From: Actinomycetota bacterium
GTDB lineage: Bacteria > Actinomycetota > Actinomycetes > Nanopelagicales > Nanopelagicaceae
Reading direction: 5' to 3'
Assembly: GCA_010031635.1 (NCBI GenBank)
Contig: RGZI01000004.1
Span: forward strand, 1-48,586
Length of the DNA: 48,586 nt
Shown here: piece by piece, positions 45,120 to 48,586 of the stretch
How positions within the stretch are numbered: position 1 is the first letter of the stretch
Layout of the letters: each line of letters starts with the position of its first letter
Notes under the pieces: generated by a model
Seen by the model: only the letters and a program-made list of their open reading frames with translations
What the model was told of the DNA's origin: nothing
The model's database searches: none
Position numbers and translations under genes: made by a program

Positions 45120-48100
45120 TCAGTGATGAACTGGCTCCTTTCGCATACTTGCTTGATTAATCAGAATACTCAAGTAAGCGCGGACTGCTTCGATATCTTG
45201 CCCGCTATCTCGCCAGATTTCATAAACCTCGCCTAAATCCCAAGCGCAATGCGCCCTGACTGAAACCCCACGCGCTCCGGTTCTGCGCAGAAAACCATAG
45301 ACCAGCAACAGATCAGAGTTATAAAGGATGCGCGCTGAGTGAATCTGCGTGCTTTCAAAAAAAGTTGAGTCACTACAACCACTTCCATCTTCTAAACTCA
45401 AAAAAATCGTACGTTTTCCAGAGCGAACGGGTGGTGATTGCAATGCAACTTTAACTCCAGCCAAAAAAATTCCAGTATTGGTACGGAAGTTAAGAAAATC
45501 TTTAACTCTTACTGCACCTATCTGATTTAAAAGTTTTGCATAAAAAGAAAGTAGGTGACCACTTACATCAAGTCCCAAAATCTCTATCTCGCTTTTAACC
45601 TCTTCAGCTAATGTCAATTTAGGCAGACCGCTTGGTGTCAATGTTGGGGCGTCGAAGAAAAGCGAACTCTGCGAACTCCCAATCTGTTTTCCTTTATTCC
45701 ATTTTTGGATATCTGAGTAATGAAGCAAAAGATCTCTTCGAGTTAACTCACTCTCTTTGTTTATTTTATATAACCGATCAAAAGCCCCTAAGTGAATAAG
45801 ACTTTCTGTTGTCTTGGTGCTCGCTCTTGCCCTAAGGTGAAAATCAGATATATCTAAGTAAGGCTGTCCTTCAACAATACTTTCAATTTCATTAGAAGTA
45901 ATTCCATGTAAATCAGAAAACGCAAGTTGTATCCCATATTTAGATACATCTCTAACAACTCTGTACTGCTCTTTAGATTTATTTACATCGACATTGAGAA
46001 GTTCAACCCCAAGTTGACGAGCTTCATCCAATAGCAATCGTTTTGGATACATTCCTGGGTCATGGGTCAAGATTCCAGCGATAAAAGCAGCTGGGTAATG
46101 AGTTTTCAACCATGCTGATTGATAAGTAGGAAGTGCAAAAGCGGCAGCATGGGCTTTGCAAAAACCAAATGAAGCAAATGCTTGTAATACCTCCCATACC
46201 TCAACCGCAACTTGCAATGAATATCCACGCCCAGTAGCAATTGGAATAAACCAATCTTTGAATCTTTCCTGTTGATCAAAATTACTCAGAGCCCGGCGAT
46301 ACTCATCTGCTTGCGCAAGACTCACTCCAGTCATTTTCGAAATAATCCGAATTACTTGTTCATGAAATACAACGACCCCTTGAGTCTCAAGTAAAATTTC
46401 ATGCAAGGAAGGATCAATTAAACGTGGTTTTGAAAAACCTTGACGTGCATTTAGAAAAGGGGTGATCATGTCGCTTTTCACTGGACCTGGGCGAAACAGC
46501 GAGATATCAATAATTAGATCATTGAAAGTTTCTGGGCCAAATTTTCCAATCAGCTCACGTTGTCCTGGGCTCTCAATCTGAAAGATCCCAAGAGTTCGAG
46601 TTGTTCGTATCAATTCAAAAGTCTTAGCATCATCAAGTTCGATTTCATCAAGATCAATATCTCTCTCATCTACCCGTTTGATTTCACTTAGCGAGTAAGA
46701 GATAGCAGATTGCATTCGAACACCTAAAATATCTAACTTAAGCAAGCCAACAGCTTCGACATCATCTTTGTCCCATTGCAACATTGGATAGCCAGATCCA
46801 CTTAGTTGAGCTGGCGCCCGCTCTAACAATTTACTATCTCCCAAAATTACAGCGCATGGATGCATTGAGATATTTCGCGGCAACCCATCTAAACGTTGCG
46901 CCAAGCCAAGAGCCATTGCTATTTCATTGGAAGTTATTTGAATATGACGGAGTTCTGGTAAATCTTTTATAGCGGCATTGATATTACGGGCCCGTATGTG
47001 CGGCATTGCTTTTGCTAAAGCATCTACCTCTACCGCTGGCAAGCCCATCGCGGCTCCAACATCACGAATTGCATGTCTTGCTCGATAAGTTTCGAACATA
47101 CCAACAGTAGTCGCCCGAATCACTCCATCTTTATTATATTTTGCAAACACATCCTCATAAATTTCTAACCTGCGCGCTGATTCTACATCTATATCTATAT
47201 CTGGAAGAGCTGAGCGAAGTGGTGAACAAAATCTTTCCATTAGTAATCCATGTTTTAATGGCTCAACTGTAGATATACCAAGCAAATAGCAGATTAAAGA
47301 TCCAGCACCACTTCCACGCGCAGCTACCCTGATTCCTTTACTGCGTGCTGCCTCAACTATGTCAGCCACTGCTAAAAAATATGGTTCGTATCCAAGTTTT
47401 TTTACTGTTTCCAATTCATCTCTTAATCGTGAGATCGCTTTCGGTAAATCATCTCCTTGATACCTACTGTTTATTCGCCCATCACATCTATCGAGTAACT
47501 GTTTTTGCATTTCTGCTACTGAATTTGCATTAACTGTTTGGGCTTCAGGTAAGTGAATTCCTCCCAAACCAATGTCATCACTTGGTGATAAATATGCTCG
47601 TTGTGCCCATTCATAACTTTCTTGTAGCAATTTTTTACTGTCATACTCCCCTGCTGCTTTAGAAATCTCATCCGCTACATACTGCATCTCTAATTGGCTT
47701 TTTAAATACCCCTCACTAGTTTTACGTTCAACACTTTGCGCGCTCAATGGCATCAATTTTCTAGCAGCATCTAAAATATCAACCACAGGTCCATCTTCAC
47801 GATCGAGCATTCGCACTGAATTACTTATTACTGCAGGAATTCCCATCTGATTCGCAAAGAGTAATGATCGTGCAGCATGTGCAGTTGTAAGTTCTCCTTC
47901 TCCAGGAGCTAAATGAGATACAACTTCAATAGCAATTGATCTGGGTTGCGCTAATTCACGCCATCTATTTAGCGCAGCTTTTGCTTGATCAATACGACGG
48001 GATGCTAAAGCTCTTCCTACATCTGAATTTGGACCCAGCAATAACAAAACACCTGCACTGTGTTGTGCAAAATTCTCATAAGTTAAAAGTTGTTCTTCTA

Positions 48101-48461
48101 CTCCAGATACCATCTTTACTAAATTGCGCCATCCATGATTTTGTGAAGTTGCCATAACTGTTACGCGCGAAAAATTGTTCTCAACAAAATTGCCACCTTT
48201 TGCTGGAGTTGAAGCAGCTTTTGTTTTACGCGTTGGTGCAACCTCTAAATTGCATCCAATAATTGGAGTGATTCCAGCGCGCTGACAAGATTGAGTAAAC
48301 CTAATTGCACCGGCGAGCGCATTTCTGTCTGTAAGTGCCAAAGCTGGCATGCCAAAAGTTGCTGCGCGCTCGACTAATTGATTTGGTTGAGCGCTTCCAT
48401 ATTTAAATGAGAAGCCACTTGCTACTTGTAAATGCACATAAGGGATTGCCGAGTTACTCAT
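45120..48461 (-). CDS. dnaE2: error-prone DNA polymerase III alpha subunit DnaE2 (ImuC)
   Basis: Second C-family polymerase, 1113 aa, used for damage-induced mutagenesis in Actinobacteria. A PHP domain starts at YVHLQVASGFSFKYGSAQP; the shorter, divergent PHP (TDRNALAGAIRF instead of TDHGNL) distinguishes it from dnaE1. The palm has ARGSGAGSLICYLLG and PDIDIDVESARR. A C-terminal OB-fold lies around FLNFRTNTGIFLAGV. I chose ATG 48461 (MSNSAIPYVHLQ) over GTG 48473; it overlaps the previous gene by 8 nt. imuA/imuB would have to lie upstream, outside the window. Confidence 0.95.
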   Translation of the reverse strand: MSNSAIPYVHLQVASGFSFKYGSAQPNQLVERAATFGMPALALTDRNALAGAIRFTQSCQRAGITPIIGCNLEVAPTRKTKAASTPAKGGNFVENNFSRVTVMATSQNHGWRNLVKMVSGVEEQLLTYENFAQHSAGVLLLLGPNSDVGRALASRRIDQAKAALNRWRELAQPRSIAIEVVSHLAPGEGELTTAHAARSLLFANQMGIPAVISNSVRMLDREDGPVVDILDAARKLMPLSAQSVERKTSEGYLKSQLEMQYVADEISKAAGEYDSKKLLQESYEWAQRAYLSPSDDIGLGGIHLPEAQTVNANSVAEMQKQLLDRCDGRINSRYQGDDLPKAISRLRDELETVKKLGYEPYFLAVADIVEAARSKGIRVAARGSGAGSLICYLLGISTVEPLKHGLLMERFCSPLRSALPDIDIDVESARRLEIYEDVFAKYNKDGVIRATTVGMFETYRARHAIRDVGAAMGLPAVEVDALAKAMPHIRARNINAAIKDLPELRHIQITSNEIAMALGLAQRLDGLPRNISMHPCAVILGDSKLLERAPAQLSGSGYPMLQWDKDDVEAVGLLKLDILGVRMQSAISYSLSEIKRVDERDIDLDEIELDDAKTFELIRTTRTLGIFQIESPGQRELIGKFGPETFNDLIIDISLFRPGPVKSDMITPFLNARQGFSKPRLIDPSLHEILLETQGVVVFHEQVIRIISKMTGVSLAQADEYRRALSNFDQQERFKDWFIPIATGRGYSLQVAVEVWEVLQAFASFGFCKAHAAAFALPTYQSAWLKTHYPAAFIAGILTHDPGMYPKRLLLDEARQLGVELLNVDVNKSKEQYRVVRDVSKYGIQLAFSDLHGITSNEIESIVEGQPYLDISDFHLRARASTKTTESLIHLGAFDRLYKINKESELTRRDLLLHYSDIQKWNKGKQIGSSQSSLFFDAPTLTPSGLPKLTLAEEVKSEIEILGLDVSGHLLSFYAKLLNQIGAVRVKDFLNFRTNTGIFLAGVKVALQSPPVRSGKRTIFLSLEDGSGCSDSTFFESTQIHSARILYNSDLLLVYGFLRRTGARGVSVRAHCAWDLGEVYEIWRDSGQDIEAVRAYLSILINQASMRKEPVHH

Positions 48462-48586
48462 CTTCAGCAGCACTCTTACTTATCGCTTTACGTACCTGCC
48501 ATTGCCCACTTAGCTCATCACGTTCGACATGAAAGGTAATTAACATTCCTTCTGGTGCGGCTTCAACTGCCCAAAAAGATTTTGCT
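48454..48586 (-). CDS. 3' end of an unidentified gene upstream of dnaE2
   Basis: Open minus-strand frame entering from the right edge and stopping with TAA at 48456-48454; about 43 residues are visible, including FWAVEAAPEGMLITFHV and SGQWQVRKAISKSAAEDE. The stop overlaps the dnaE2 ATG by 8 nt, so coupling is likely. The W-VEA-G...GxW pattern loosely recalls the small DUF6504-type proteins found between imuB and dnaE2 in Actinobacteria, but too little is present to name it. Confidence 0.6.
   Translation of the reverse strand, partial: AKSFWAVEAAPEGMLITFHVERDELSGQWQVRKAISKSAAEDE

Noticed and set aside
1-48586. Mobile elements, prophage, toxin-antitoxin or defence genes
   Set aside because: No transposase, integrase, terminal repeats, restriction or abortive-infection-like genes were seen; every long ORF belongs to a housekeeping family or is a shadow of one.

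Overview
The window is a gene-dense stretch of chromosome from a low-GC actinobacterium. Gene content and order are classically actinobacterial: a his-trp run using PriA instead of a separate TrpF; trpA followed by lgt and gltB; an HGxxPAAW-type membrane protein before trpC; the dcw cluster ending ftsZ-pgeF-yggS-sepF-yggT; the TraR/DksA-lspA-rluD-dnaE1 block; DUF3040; and DnaE2. The DNA is AT-rich for the phylum (by eye roughly low-to-mid 40s % G+C). Genes overlap by 1-20 nt almost everywhere, and there are no mobile elements, CRISPR arrays, tRNAs or rRNAs. This suggests a streamlined free-living lineage such as the freshwater acI/Nanopelagicales group; that placement is inference.

Layout. 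Nearly everything is on the minus strand, so transcription runs from high to low coordinates. (1) 48586-43486: the end of an unidentified gene, dnaE2, dinB and a DUF3040 membrane protein, with a plus-strand flavin reductase (42987-43475) converging on them. (2) 42758-25777: the division and cell-wall cluster mraZ-rsmH-ftsL-ftsI-murE-murF-mraY-murD-ftsW-murG-murC-ftsQ-ftsZ-pgeF-yggS-sepF-yggT. (3) 22633-25782 (+): ileS behind a translational T-box leader. (4) 22294-16485: TraR/DksA-like protein, lspA, rluD-like and dnaE1. (5) 16435-6199: hisD-hisC-hisB-hisH-priA-hisF-hisI-trpE-(43-aa ORF)-(HGxxPAAW-like)-trpC-trpB-trpA. (6) 6202-1: MauE-like, DsbA-like, lgt, VIT-type transporter and the 5' three quarters of gltB.

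How the genes work together. The dcw cluster supplies muropeptide precursors (MurC-F, MraY, MurG) and the septal machine (FtsZ, SepF, FtsQ, FtsL, FtsW, FtsI). It starts at a good sigma-A-like promoter overlain by a 10-bp-phased array of GTGG[AG]G boxes, the expected MraZ autoregulatory operator. The his-trp run is translationally coupled and shares PriA between both pathways; trpD, trpG, hisG and hisE lie elsewhere. The MauE/DsbA/Lgt group serves extracytoplasmic thiol oxidation and lipoprotein maturation.

Most of the window is housekeeping. The points that merit a second look are regulatory or reductive: the phased MraZ array; a 106-nt structured element between mraZ and rsmH whose coding strand is ambiguous; the ileS T-box driving an IleRS with the altered GTHH signature; a 43-aa ORF that looks like only the tail of the Trp-region membrane protein; a DksA-type zinc finger carrying a long histone-like Lys/Pro/Ala tail; and the absence of divIVA from its usual place after yggT. 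I found no clear evidence of a wholly new system.
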